Assembly: GCA_015680685.1 (NCBI GenBank)
Contig: MNCI01007972.1
Span: 65,514-129,513 of the forward strand
Direction of reading: 5' to 3'
Length of the DNA: 64,000 nt
From: Gnetum montanum
Taxonomy: Eukaryota > Streptophyta > Gnetopsida > Gnetales > Gnetaceae
Made by a program: the position numbers and the translations under genes. Position 1 is the first letter of the stretch. The number at the start of each line of letters is the position of its first letter. Positions 23,361 through 34,505 of the stretch are shown one piece after another. Below the pieces are notes generated by a model. It was not told the origin of the DNA. It was given only the letters and a program-made list of their open reading frames with translations, and ran no database searches.

Positions 23361-25247
23361 CAATCTACAAAGACTTATTTTGATTAATATTCAACAAGTT
23401 AAACAATTCTATAAATCTCCCTACTTATCTATCGATCCTACCTTGTCCATAAAACCATCTACAAACCATTTCATCTTCCAATTAACTATTTCCAATAATA
23501 GTCGTGGAGATACCTAGGTGAACACTTAGGCACTGTATCCTTTCTTTTTCAATTCTTACTAGTTTTTTACATTCTTTGATACTTTTTTCATTCTTCTACA
23601 CTTTTCACACTTCTTATAATTTTTTAATTTTTAATATCTTTCAAATTCTTTATATGTTTTTCTATTCTTCTGTATTTTTCTATTCTATCTATTATATTTA
23701 TTTCCATTCTTACTATTTTTCTTAAATTCTTTCTATTTTGTATGTACGTATTTTTGTTGAATTTTCTAATAAAGTTTAAGGAATAAAACATGAGGTAGTT
23801 CCAATAATGTGAATGTAACCCTATATTATCAAATCACTGAATATTTTATATACATTGAGATCACATTATCCATCCACTCATTTCCAATAATAAGAGGTTC
23901 TTACCATGGTCATAATGATATTCTTTCCACAATAAAACTAAAATAAACTTATGATCATTATGCCTAGATAGAAAAGTAAAGAAAGAAGAGGAAATAACAA
24001 GTGTGTGACATCAAGGAGATTTTTTTATTCTCTAAAGTTGCTACTATAAGTATTATCTTGCTAATAAGTTGTATCATTTACTTGAGTTTGAACAAAAATG
24101 AAAGTCTAAAATAAGCCCTACCTTATCATGTCACTAGAAAGACATGTTACCTATCCTTGAAGGTAGTTCTTTGATGAGGTTAATACATTAATAACCTAAT
24201 AAATGCACTATATAAAAATTTTTTAGGGTTCCATTGGAAAGACATGCTATCCATGCCTAAAGGTAGGTGACATCTTAAAAATTTTGAGGTCTCTCAGACT
24301 TGCATTGGTTACGAGACTAGAAAGACATGTTACCCATGCCTGAAGGTAGGTGACATCTTAGAAATTTTAAGGTCTCTTGGACTTGCATTAATTATGAGAT
24401 TAGAAGGACATGTTATCTATGCATGAAGGCACTTCTCTATTTGATGGCCAAGTCTCCTCTAAAAAAGTGAAGTTTGCTATTAAGAACCTACTTTCTTAAA
24501 CTTCATTGCTAAGTATGAATACTTCTTGTGACAAGGGTAATCTTGTGGTTTCTATTTTTTGAATGATGCAATGCAATTTCACTAATAAGTGGTATGGAAT
24601 TTGTTTAGATCTTGGATGAAAAGAATAATGATTACTCTAACCATGTATCACACAAGAGATTCATTATGCCTAGGGTAAGATACCTCACATCCCAATCTCT
24701 GCAATCCCTTGCTATTCTCATTCCACCGTACTATTATATATTATCATACTTCAATGATTTTATATAATATAGTGTTATTTTCTCATCTGAATGATAGTAA
24801 CATGCGTGTTTTGAAAGCCATGTATGTTCTACATTTAACTCCATGAGTACCTATGAACACTTGTAGCTGTGGTTATACAAGAGCACTAAGGACTGAAACC
24901 TACTTTAAGGAGGATCCACTTGTATACCTCTTATGCTTAATACTTGATAGCTAATTCCACATCATTTCAAATCTCCAAGAATGATTGAATAATCATTTTC
25001 ACTGTCCTATATACTCTTGATTGATTACATTTGTCACAATTCCTCCCAACCATCTCTAATAAATCTAATCTACTTACTTTACTAAGATTCCTTCTTACAC
25101 ATAATTCTAATGTCAAATTTCCACATTCTGAGCATTATCTATGATCAACAACCATTCAAAACACCTCTACATCTTCCAAAAAATCCATCTAACTTAATTT
25201 TTCTATTAGAAATTGCTCAAAATTCAAAATTTCTCAAAGGTAAAATT
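23361..25247 (+). other. Element 2 pol-to-extra-ORF spacer
   Basis: Non-coding. A T-rich block lies at 23540-23760. Between 24125 and 24435 the motif AGAAAGACATGTTACC...CATGCCTGAAGGTAGG recurs four times at roughly 80-105-base spacing. The middle copies are followed by GTGACATCTTA. The rest resembles element 3 at 34900-35500 in reverse, showing shared ancestry. Confidence 0.6.
24125..24435 (+). repeat. Four imperfect repeats of a hairpin-capable motif
   Basis: Copies start near 24131, 24234, 24325 and 24402. The core is ACATGTTACCCATGCCTGAA then GGTAGG. In the best copies ATGT and TACC can pair with a downstream ACAT and GGTA. Element 3 keeps two copies (about 35015-35045 and 35115-35150, minus strand) and element 1 keeps one (about 11088). 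Confidence 0.6.
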
Positions 25248-25320
25248 GTAGCTATGATGTAGTAGGCCCTACAACATCATAGCTACGATGTTTCTACCAT
25301 AAAAATTTATATATATACAT
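25248..25320 (+). promoter_or_regulatory. Internal U3-like block of element 2 (subfamily B type)
   Basis: It contains a perfect 13/13 inverted repeat, GTAGCTATGATGT (25248-25260) and ACATCATAGCTAC (25274-25286), with a 13-base spacer. The overlapping ATGTAGTAGGCCCT resembles AATGTAGTAGGTCT in the U3 of the 3' LTR (about 28958). A TATATATA-rich segment follows at 25306-25318. It lies 520 bases before the extra ORF. The promoter role is inferred. Confidence 0.5.
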
Positions 25321-25837
25321 GAGGAGTTAAAAAATTTTTCATTCTTCTCATTTGATGCATAGGAAGTTCATGTTGTTTTTCTAACCCTCTAGCAACCAAA
25401 GTTCCAAGGCTTATAACTTCTTCACCATTACTTTGATTTGTATGATTCTTGAACTCTCTTGATATGTGAGCAATAAACTTAGTTGTGGGAAAGAGCATTG
25501 CATGTAGATAAGCTAAGTTGAGCCAAATGTTCCTAATGCTTGAAAGAGTCTACTAAAGGTAAGAATAATAATGATCAACTAATAAAATAAGAGTGAATAA
25601 ACATAATCATTCCTCCTATTTACCCATTGAAATACATAACAAGTGAAAGAATAATGATTGTTAGAGGCCATAACAACTAAAAGATATAATAAATAAAGGT
25701 TTCTTTTTGAAATTTTTCTAACTCTACAATAAAAAGTTTAAATTTTGATCAAATCCAAGAATCCAAGAAAGGATCATGAACCATTAGAGAATTAATTAAA
25801 TCCCTGGGTAAGCTTAAAAAATCCTTTATGATTGCAG

Positions 25838-28616
25838 ATGGTTCCTAAAAGACCCATAAAAGGAGAATCCTCACAGAAAAAAGATAAGAAGCCTAGAGGT
25901 AAAGGTAGAGGAAAAACCAGAGAATAGACTCCACAAGCTGAGCAAGATGCTTAGTTATTCAGCATTAATCAACAAACTACTACAACAAAACAATCCACAT
26001 AGGTTGAAGCTAAAGCACTACCCACTCTAGAATAAGGACAATGCCTCATGCTATTAGATGAATGTGTCTAACCCATCCAGGAGAAATGGATTACGTCCAT
26101 AATTATTATGGAACTTAACTTCAAACCATTCATGAAATTTTCTCCTAAAAATATTCATGAATAGCTCCAAGCCTCCCCTATTTGGCCAACTTTATCATGT
26201 AATGGAGAATAGTCTTTAGGAGAGGTGTATAAATTTTGGAAAAATAAGAAAGATGGCCACTAGAAAAATAGAAGGAGTCACAGTGTCATATTCAGTCAAA
26301 GTAATTACCAAGGCACTAAACATTCCTAATGTCAAAGAAAATATTACAAAAATATCCACCAGATCTAACATAGATGCAAAGAGGTTATGGCTATAAAGGG
26401 CTTATGGCAAAGAAGATAAAGATTATAAAAAACTGTCTATTGAAGAGAAAATATATTTCAAGATCAGGACATACCATCTTTTTCCTACCAAATGATTAAA
26501 CAAAATTTCTAACTATGCTACAAGAAGAAGTGTAATCCTCATGGGGAAATTTAATGCAAACATGGCTCATTTATTATTTCTATATATTCAAAGAAGATTT
26601 GAAGAGAAGAAGGTAAGGAAACTTACATTGTCATTTCCTTGCCTCATCAGAAGATTATGCAAATAAGCTAGAATCCAAGGTTACACAAATGATGTTCTAC
26701 GTAAGGCCTAGAATACATCTTATGCTAAAAGGTAAAATCTAGTGCCTCCAAAGAAAGATCAGCTAGAAAAGCCAATAAGCACTAAGGAATTTGCAGAATC
26801 CACACTAGCTAGAAACATTCTAGTCATAGGATAGGAACAAGTAGGACCTAATGGGTCAATGCCAACTAGTGATAGATCTAGATCAAGTGCTCCACTAGCA
26901 CAAAAAGAGTACAAACCTTTCATGAGCCACTTACAATAAATTGTAGAAACCATTAGTTGGGAAAACCAAGAAGTCTCAAGCATGTAAAAGATGCAAGACA
27001 ATCCTATAAAACCTGTAGTATCAATAGGGTCCACTAGAGATCAAATTTTATTACCTATAGGAAAAGATGAAGAATGGGCATAGTAAATTTCTCAAAACAC
27101 TACATCCTTTTAGGTCATGTTGGAGATAGGAAAATGAGCCAAAGTAATGATAATGCAACACCAAGATGGAATAAGAGTAGAAGAAGTGAGCATGGATCAT
27201 ATCAAAAAATCATTCGATGTTTCCATGATGCCACCAGTAGATATTATTGGAACCAAAATTGTTGAAATGATAGTCAGTACATCCATGGTCCCATAAGAAT
27301 ACAAAGACATCCTAGATCAACTATTGTAGACAAGCCAAGTAATGTACAATCTTTTTTATATCCCCAACGATGTCACTATGATACAGTAAGATCTAATTTC
27401 AATAAAGGGCAATTTGATCATGGCAGAAACTAGAGCCAAACATGTAGAGTATGGAGTGTAGAGGTTGCAAGCTGAATTAGTAACTTTAAAAGTAGAAAGG
27501 AGAGACACTGCATAGTACATAGCACCAAACTAGTTAGATAAATTTAGAATAGAGTAGGTAGCCCAACTTGTAGCCAAAAATATTCAAGTAGAGATGCAAA
27601 GAAAGAAGGTAACATGAATGCCTTTGTGACAAAAGCTAAAACATATGCTTTTGAAAAAGCATTAACCACACCCTTGAATAAGAAACAGAAAAAAGAATTG
27701 CTACTAAAAATACAAGGTTGACTGATATAGAAAAGCAAAAGAATATACTTGAAGAAAGTATTCATCAATTAGGAGAAAAATTCACCAAAGTCAACCAAGG
27801 TATGAGGAAATTGGCTAGTGAGAACAAAACCCTATCAATGGAAGAAGATCCATGTGATCCATCAAAATTCAGTAATTGAGATTAGTGTATGATAAAATGA
27901 GGCCAAAAATCATGAAAGACTTAAGAAACATTTCGAGGACGAAGTGGAAATGTATAAGCAGATCAACAAAAATGAAATCTAGATGGCCAAAGCCAAGATT
28001 AGCACCATCACTACATAGACACCTAATCGACAACCTATCCTGGATAGCCTTGTCCATGTCCATCAAGTTGAAGTGAAAAATAAAAACCTGTAGATTAAGG
28101 ACAACAAAATACATGGTATTAGCAAACGTTCATTATGCTAACTTAGCTATGTTAACAATAGGTAGGCCCAAAACTAAAATAAAGTAGCAAGTGGCCACAT
28201 TATATGTAATGTTTGATAAGGAGTTTATAGACAAGAAGGATGCAAAATAGAAATAACATGCTGTAAACTCTGAGTTTGAAGTGGTCCAAGCTAGCTACTA
28301 AGATCAAAAGGATGTACCAAGAAACCTAGCCCATAGAATGATTGACTATCAAAAATTAAGAAAAGTGGCTAGTGCATTTGAAGAAGAGAGATGATAATTT
28401 GCAACTTGGTAAGTGAAAGAAAATAAGATGTTTCCATGACTGTCATGTCCCTGGGAAGCACCAACTTTAGCAAACATTTCTTAATGCACATGAATGATAC
28501 ATGATCAGAGATTAGAGGAAGAAAAATTTAGGCACTACTTGATAGATATCACTTTTAGAAACCTAATGATAAAAGGAAAGAAGTGGATGGAAGAAACACC
28601 ATTACTAGGTACATGA
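25838..28616 (+). pseudogene. Element 2 extra 3' ORF, unknown function
   Basis: The start ATG 25838 (MVPKRPIKGESSQKKDKK) follows ATTGCAG and is matched by MAPKRSIEKR in element 3. The N-terminus is strongly basic. MELNFKPFM at about 26108-26134 and SPIWP match element 1. A coiled-coil-like, Lys/Glu/Gln-rich middle spans about 27400-27850. QVATLYVMFDKEFIDKKDAK near 28190-28245 matches element 1's QVASSYVLYKVKF...KD. The ORF ends KGKKWMEETPLLGT before TGA 28614-28616, as in element 3. At about 925 codons it is the longest copy. Many stops break it. No catalytic motif, signal peptide or membrane helix is evident. Confidence 0.65.
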
Positions 28617-28843
28617 GGCTACATCAAGCTTTATCATTTTGTTTTTTTTTCTTTTGATTTTTCAAAATTGTGTCAATCATGCAATGCATGATAATTTTGT
28701 AAATATTACTTGAACCACAATGCAAAATTCAAAGTTAAGTTAGCAATGTATATAAGTAGTCATGTTAAAGTTTGAATACCTCATAATTTTGTAAGTAACT
28801 ATATCCTCCTTTTGTTCTAACTTGAGGATGATTTTCTAGTCAC

Positions 28844-28854
28844 TCATGAGGATA
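28844..28854 (+). other. Element 2 polypurine tract (degenerate)
   Basis: TCATGAGGATA stands directly before the LTR start TGATAAAACC. The preceding CTTGAGGATGATTTTCTAGT matches the block upstream of the tract in element 3. Confidence 0.55.
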
Positions 28855-29731
28855 TGATAAAACCATATCAGTCATCATATGTGATCGTATCTACAATATC
28901 ATATCTACAATATCGTATCTACGATGTCCTAGCTCTACTTACATCATTCTAGATATAATGTAGTAGGTCTTTGTCATCACTATAAATACCAAACCACTAT
29001 TGCATCATTGGAATAAATTTTGCACAACACTTAGAAAAATTCTTACAATTTCTTTCTATGAGTTACACTTAGAGTTAAAGTTATAAATGAATACCCACAA
29101 TGTAGTAACTAATAGTTGTATGGAGTCTTTAATCGAGTGGATTGTAGTTGGATGTAATTGATAACAAAAAATAAAGATCAAGATTATTTCTTACCATTGT
29201 AGCATCTCACTTAATTTACTTTTATTTTCTAATATGTTTACTTTAATTAAGTTTTTAACATTTTCTAACTACTTTATTTTTCCAATGTCCATTAGTAAGG
29301 TAGAATAAGTACAACTAGTTTCAAGCCTTAAGTGTAATGATTTGATAACTCAATAGTGAATTCACTTGGTAATCCCAGTAACAATTACATGAGCCCAAGG
29401 CATGTATGGCAAGCCAAGAATGGATACTTATCATCATAGGCTAGGATAGATCTACATTTCTGTTATCACCAAGATTTAGAATTTATTTTGATTTTCAATA
29501 TAGAAATACATAGGATTAATTTGAGCCTACAACATCAACATATCATATGTCTCACTGAGAGTTAAACCATACAACATGTACTTCACTAACTCAAGGTGAA
29601 AAGACAACAATCACGAATTGAACCTCAACTACTAAGTGAATATACATTGGCCATTCACTGATTATGATCTAGTTACATGCATGCACTTGTGATTTGTATG
29701 GTGGAGTGTTGAAATACCCAATCATTCATCA
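28855..29731 (+). repeat. 3' LTR of element 2 (subfamily B)
   Basis: It starts TGATAAAACC and ends ATTCATCA. The U3 holds three tandem 14-base units CGTATCTACAATAT-like (28885-28926) and TATA-like CTATAAATAC at 28980. It pairs with the minus-strand LTR at 31461-32457 and not with the 5' LTR of element 2. Shared R/U5 landmarks with subfamily A (ATACCCACAA, GGTAATCCCAGTA) show the two subfamilies are related. Confidence 0.75.
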
Positions 29732-29759
29732 ATATCCAAAATGCATTTTTTAGGATCAC

Positions 29760-31460
29760 CTAACTATCATGTTCTCAATTCAAAGAACAAGGCATATGAA
29801 TTATTCCTCTAAGATTTTTATTACTAATACTATTTTTTTATCTAATAAAAGTTTGTAAAGGTCCTTTCATCATGTTTGAAACTTGGTTCCAAGACCAATA
29901 TATTCTAATGGTTTCATTGAATGATGGGAAAATGCTATTATTTGCAATATGAGATTTTTAAAACATTTTAGTACATGCTTAGCTAAAAAGTTTCAAGTTT
30001 CTACTCTTGAAACTAGTTAAAAAATTCATCAACTAATAGAATATTTATTTGATACCCCTCATGATGAAAGTGTTTAGCAAAAACTAGTGAGCCTTAAAAA
30101 TAGCAAAAGATTTTAAAAAACCACAAGGACTAAGGTGATTTACTTAAGTATCAATTATCTTGATTAAAAACAAGTAATATAGCTTTAAAAGAATTGTTCA
30201 AGTTTTTAAAAGTTTTCTAAATGAGTTATCATACTGATGAAATTTATGTTAAGTACGAGATTCTCTCTAATTCTATTAATATTTTAAATGCTTTTTTTGT
30301 CATTATTTAGATGTGTTTACTTCACAAGATATTGATAAATAGGCTCTAGGATTTTATATATTTATGACTCTCACTTATTCTTACTCTATTTTCTAGAGGA
30401 TGACATGTTAACTATGCAAGACATTAAAGAAGCTCTTTAATCTTCTATTTCAAAGTGTTTACCTTGTGAGTTTTATAAAGAATAGAGATAATGTTGTTGT
30501 TGATTCTTTCAACATGTATAAGGAAGTTGTTTCTAAAGGTTCTATTGATCAAATGATTAATCAATTTTTGATAAAATTAATTTTGAAGTTAGTAATAGAC
30601 TTGAGATCACTAACTAGTGGCTTATCTCTTTCTTGAATATTAGTTATAAGATTATTACTAAGGCTTTTGCTTTGAAAGTTTCAATGTATTTTTCTTACTA
30701 AGTTAAATAAGAACCAACAGGATTTACTCTAGGAAATTTTATGTTAGATAATGTTTTGATGGGTACAAAGGCCATGACATTGGCCATGGATACTAATCAG
30801 GCTATTGCTCTTCTAAACTTAGATTAAGTAAAAGCTTATGATAGAATAGAATGACTTTTTATATTGGCTATGTTACAAAAGTTAGGTTTAGGTTTATCTT
30901 TTATGTCTCATATTAGAATGTTATTTTCCTTTGCTAGTGTCAAGATATGCATTAACAAGAGTTGTTCTTCTATTCTTACTTTTCAAAGATCAATTAGGAA
31001 AGGATGTCATGTTTTTACTTATCTTTTTATTCTTGGTATTGAAGCATTTAATTATATTTTAAAGCATTGTCTCTATTAAGACAAGATAAAAAGTTCATCT
31101 CTTCCTAATGTTTAACATCTAAGTATTAATAGTCATTTTGAAGATGATAGTTTTCTATTATTATGAGATACTAAAGATAACTTAAATACTACCCTTCAAT
31201 GTATCCAAGTTTATTGTAAAATCTCAAGTTCTGCTATTATTGGAACAAAACTCATGCTATGAGATCCAAGCTTAGAGATACACCTTTTAAACTTTCTTAT
31301 TTTTAGGAAAAATTTCTTCATAAACTTCATCAAAAAAATGGTAAGTGGGCTGGAAAACCATTATTTGTAACAAGAAGATTTATTGTTGCTTTTAGAATTT
31401 TGCAACTTATTTATGTTTAAGCATTCCTTATTTATGGATCCTTCTAAAAGATCATATTAG
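29760..31460 (+). pseudogene. L1-type LINE, endonuclease end and reverse transcriptase
   Basis: A plus-strand non-LTR reverse transcriptase with blocks in order. TNXWLISFLNISYKIITKAF corresponds to the family WRPISLLN block. FTLGNFMLDNVLMGTKAM corresponds to the family F.PGR.I.DN block. LLNLDXVKAYDRIE is the first catalytic region. AMLQKLGLGLSFMSHIRML and RSIRKGCHVFTYLFIL follow. The YADD-type box appears as HFEDD at 31137-31148, so the second catalytic box has Glu for Ala. Then KWAGKPLFVTRRFIVAFRIL, a post-RT block. It is cut at 31460 by the LTR of element 3 and is 5'-truncated beside the subfamily B LTR. The open segment 30864-31079 is its best part. Confidence 0.8.
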
Positions 31461-32457
31461 TGATGAGTGGTTGGATATTCCAACACTCCATCATTCAAGT
31501 CACGAGTACACACACATGGATAGATCATAATCTGTCAATGGACAATGTAAATTTGCTAGTGTTTGATAGTTGATTCGCGATCGATGTCTTCTCACTTTGG
31601 GTTAGTAAAGTGTAATTCATATGATTTAACTTGTAGTAAGATATATGATATTATAATGTGTAGGCACAAATTACTCCTAAATGCTTCCATAATGAAAATC
31701 AAAATAAAGTCTAAATCTAAATGATAACTAGAATATAAATCAATTCTATCCTATGGTGATAAGCATCCGTTCCTAGCTTGCTGTAAATGCCCTTGGCTCA
31801 TGTAACCATTCTTGGCTTGTTGTACATGTCCTTAGCTCATGTAACCATTACTAGGCTTACCAAGTGAATTCACTATTGAGCGAATCATGTGAATTCACTA
31901 CTGAGTTACTAAATGATTATACTTAATGCTCAAAACCAATTGTACATATTCCGCCTTACTAATGAACATGGGAAAAGTAAAGTACTTATGAAATGTAAAG
32001 AACTAAACTGAAGTAAACATGTTAAAGAAATAAAAATTAAACTAAGGAAGGACAATGACTAAGTAAGAAATAAAAATTAAACTAAGGAAGGAAAATGACT
32101 AAGTAAGAAATAAAGAAATTAAGTGTAATGCTACAATGATGAGAAACAATCTCGATCTTTATTTTTTGCCATGAATTGTTCCCAAGTATAATCCACTTAA
32201 ACAGAGATTCCTACAACTATTTGACATCACACTATAGGCATTCACTCTACTACTAAGTCTATATTATGAAAACAAACTACAAGAATTCACTACACGTTGA
32301 ATGAAAGTTGTTTCATTGATATGACCAAGTGTTGATATTTATAGGGGTGACTAGGATCCACTACATCGCACTAATGATGATGTATGTAGAGCTATGATTC
32401 ATAGATATGATATCATAGATATGATAACATAGCTTATAAAAAAAGAAGTTTTATCAT
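31461..32457 (-). repeat. Element 3, 3' LTR (subfamily B)
   Basis: On the minus strand it starts TGATAAAACTTC and ends CCACTCATCA. It is homologous to 28855-29731 but about 120 bases longer because of three tandem duplications: a 39-base unit near 31770-31850, a 25-base unit near 31865-31915, and a 40-base unit at 32026-32105. A TATA-like CTATAAATAT lies near 32340 (minus). The 5' partner LTR is absent. Confidence 0.8.
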
Positions 32458-32468
32458 GCCCCCACAAC
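32458..32468 (-). other. Element 3 polypurine tract
   Basis: The minus strand reads TTGTGGGGGCA immediately before the LTR, the best-preserved tract of the family in this window. Confidence 0.75.
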
Positions 32469-32693
32469 TGACTAGAAACTCATCCTCAAGTTAAAACAAA
32501 AGGAGGATAGAGTTCCTTACAAAATTATGAGGTGTACTTAGACTTTGACATGATTACCTATATACATGATTGCTTGAATCTAAATGCCTCATTGTGGTTT
32601 GAGTGGTGCTTTACAAAATTATCATGCATGGCATGATGGACACACACATGGCAATAAGAAAAAACAAAAAAATTAATAAAGCTCAATGTAGCC

Positions 32694-33801
32694 TCATGTT
32701 CCTAGTGGTAGTGGCTCCTCCATTAGCTTCTTTCCTTTATCACCAGGCTTTGGAATTTCATATCTTTTGAGTAATTTCCAAAGTTTTTCGTCTTCTGATT
32801 TAGGATCATGTATCATCTAAGTGAATTTTACAATGTTTGTTAGCATCGGTACTTCCCATGGGCATGGTAGTTGTGAAAACATCTTGTTTTCTTTTACATA
32901 TTAAGTTATAAACTACCTTCTTTCTTCTTTGAATTCCCTGGTTATCTTTCATTCTTGATAATCTTTCATTCTATGGGCTAGGTTTTCTACTACATCATTT
33001 TAGTCTTGGTCACTCACATTTACTATTTTAAGTTCAAATTTTGTAGGATGTAATTTTTTGTACATCCTTTCTATCTGCAAACTCTTTTTCATACATTGCG
33101 TACCCTATAGCTACTTATTGTTCTAGCTCATTCTTGTCTACCTACTATGAGCATGGCCAGACTAGCATATTGAAGATTTGCTAATCCCACGTATTCTATG
33201 AGATTTTCAATCTACAAGTTCATACTCTTCACTTCAACTAGGTGGATATGGATGAGGCTATCTAGGAGTGAGTGCTAATCATGTGTTTGTGTAGTGATGG
33301 AACTATTTTAACTTTGTCCATTTATATTTCTTTTTCATTAATCTATTTATGCATGCCCATCTCATCTCTAAAGTGTTCTTTGAGCCTTTCATTCTTTTTG
33401 GCCTCATTTTGCTATGTGTTGATTTCAATGGCGAACTTTTGGTAAATAGTACAAACTTCTTCCATTGATAGGATTCTATTTTATTTGGCCAATTTTCATA
33501 TCTTAATTGACTCTTGCAAATTATTCTTAGAGTTGATAGATGTTTTTCTAAAGAACATTCTTCTATTTTCAATATTTGTCAAACTTGTATTTCTAGCAAC
33601 AATTCTTTTGTTCTTTTATTCTAAGGCATTTAGGGCTTTGACATATGTGTATGTATTTCATGTTACTTTTTATTTTTCCATCTCTACTTGGATGTTCCTG
33701 GTTATCAGTTGAATTACTTGCTTGGTTTTGAATTTATCTAGTTGGTCTGATGCTACATATTGTATAGGGTCTCTTTTTTCTATGGATCTTTTAGGAGCCA
33801 T
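32694..33801 (-). pseudogene. Element 3 extra 3' ORF, internally deleted
   Basis: It starts at ATG 33801 (MAPKRSIEKR), the homologue of element 2's MVPKRP start. It jumps almost at once to DQLDKFKTKQ...RNIQVEME, which in element 2 lies about 570 codons downstream, so most of the N-terminal half is deleted. EQXVAIGYAMYEKEFADRKD matches the conserved QVA...F..KD motif. It ends KGKKLMEEPLPLGT before TGA at 32696-32694, nearly identical to element 2. There are several stops. Confidence 0.6.
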
Positions 33802-34414
33802 TTGCAATCATCAATGATTCATTTGAGATTATCCAAGGATTTTAAATAGGTTCCTAATAGTTTGTAATCCTCCCCTAGTTCTAGAATTTGATCACAATTT
33901 TATCCTTATTATTTCTTATAACTCTTATTATGATTGCAAAGTTAGAAAAATATAAAAAAGAAACCCTTATTAGTTGTATCTTGAATTGTTATGGCCTCTT
34001 ACAAGTGTTATTTTCTTTCTCCTTATGTGTTTGGATGGGTTACTTCTACCTTATGGTTACGACCTCTTACAAGTATTATTTTCTTTCTCTTTGTGTATTT
34101 GAATGGGTAGTTAGGAGGTGTGTTCAGGTTTATTGGTTCTTATTTTCTTAGTTGATCAATATTTTAGTTAATAGTTCTTATTCTTACCTTTAACATACTC
34201 TTCTGACGTTAGAGAAATTTGATCCAATTTAACTCTTCTACATACAACACTCTCCCCCATGACTAAGTTGGTCACTTTATGATTTAAAAGGTTCAAACAT
34301 CATGCAAATCGGAGCTATGATGAGATAGTTATGGTTCTTGCAAGTTTGGTTGCTAAAAAGTTAGGAAAACAACATCAACTCCCCTTTCTAGAAATGTAGA
34401 AAATGAAAAAATTT

Positions 34415-34505
34415 CCTAACTCCTAATATATATAGATTTTTATGGGAGTAGCATCATAGCTACCATGTCATAAGGCCCAATACATCATAGCTACAATGTC
34501 ACTGT
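34415..34505 (-). promoter_or_regulatory. Internal U3-like block of element 3 (subfamily B type)
   Basis: On the minus strand it holds GTAGCTATGATGTATTGGGC, a second GGTAGCTATGATGC, and then ATAAAAATCTATATATAT. This parallels the internal block of element 2. It lies about 610 bases before the extra ORF. The same words (ATCATAGCTCTACATACATC) occur in the U3 of this element's LTR. The promoter role is inferred. Confidence 0.45.

Noticed and set aside
24125-24435. CRISPR-like array
   Set aside because: The repeats are imperfect, spaced irregularly, and lie in a eukaryotic retrotransposon spacer that is homologous in other copies.
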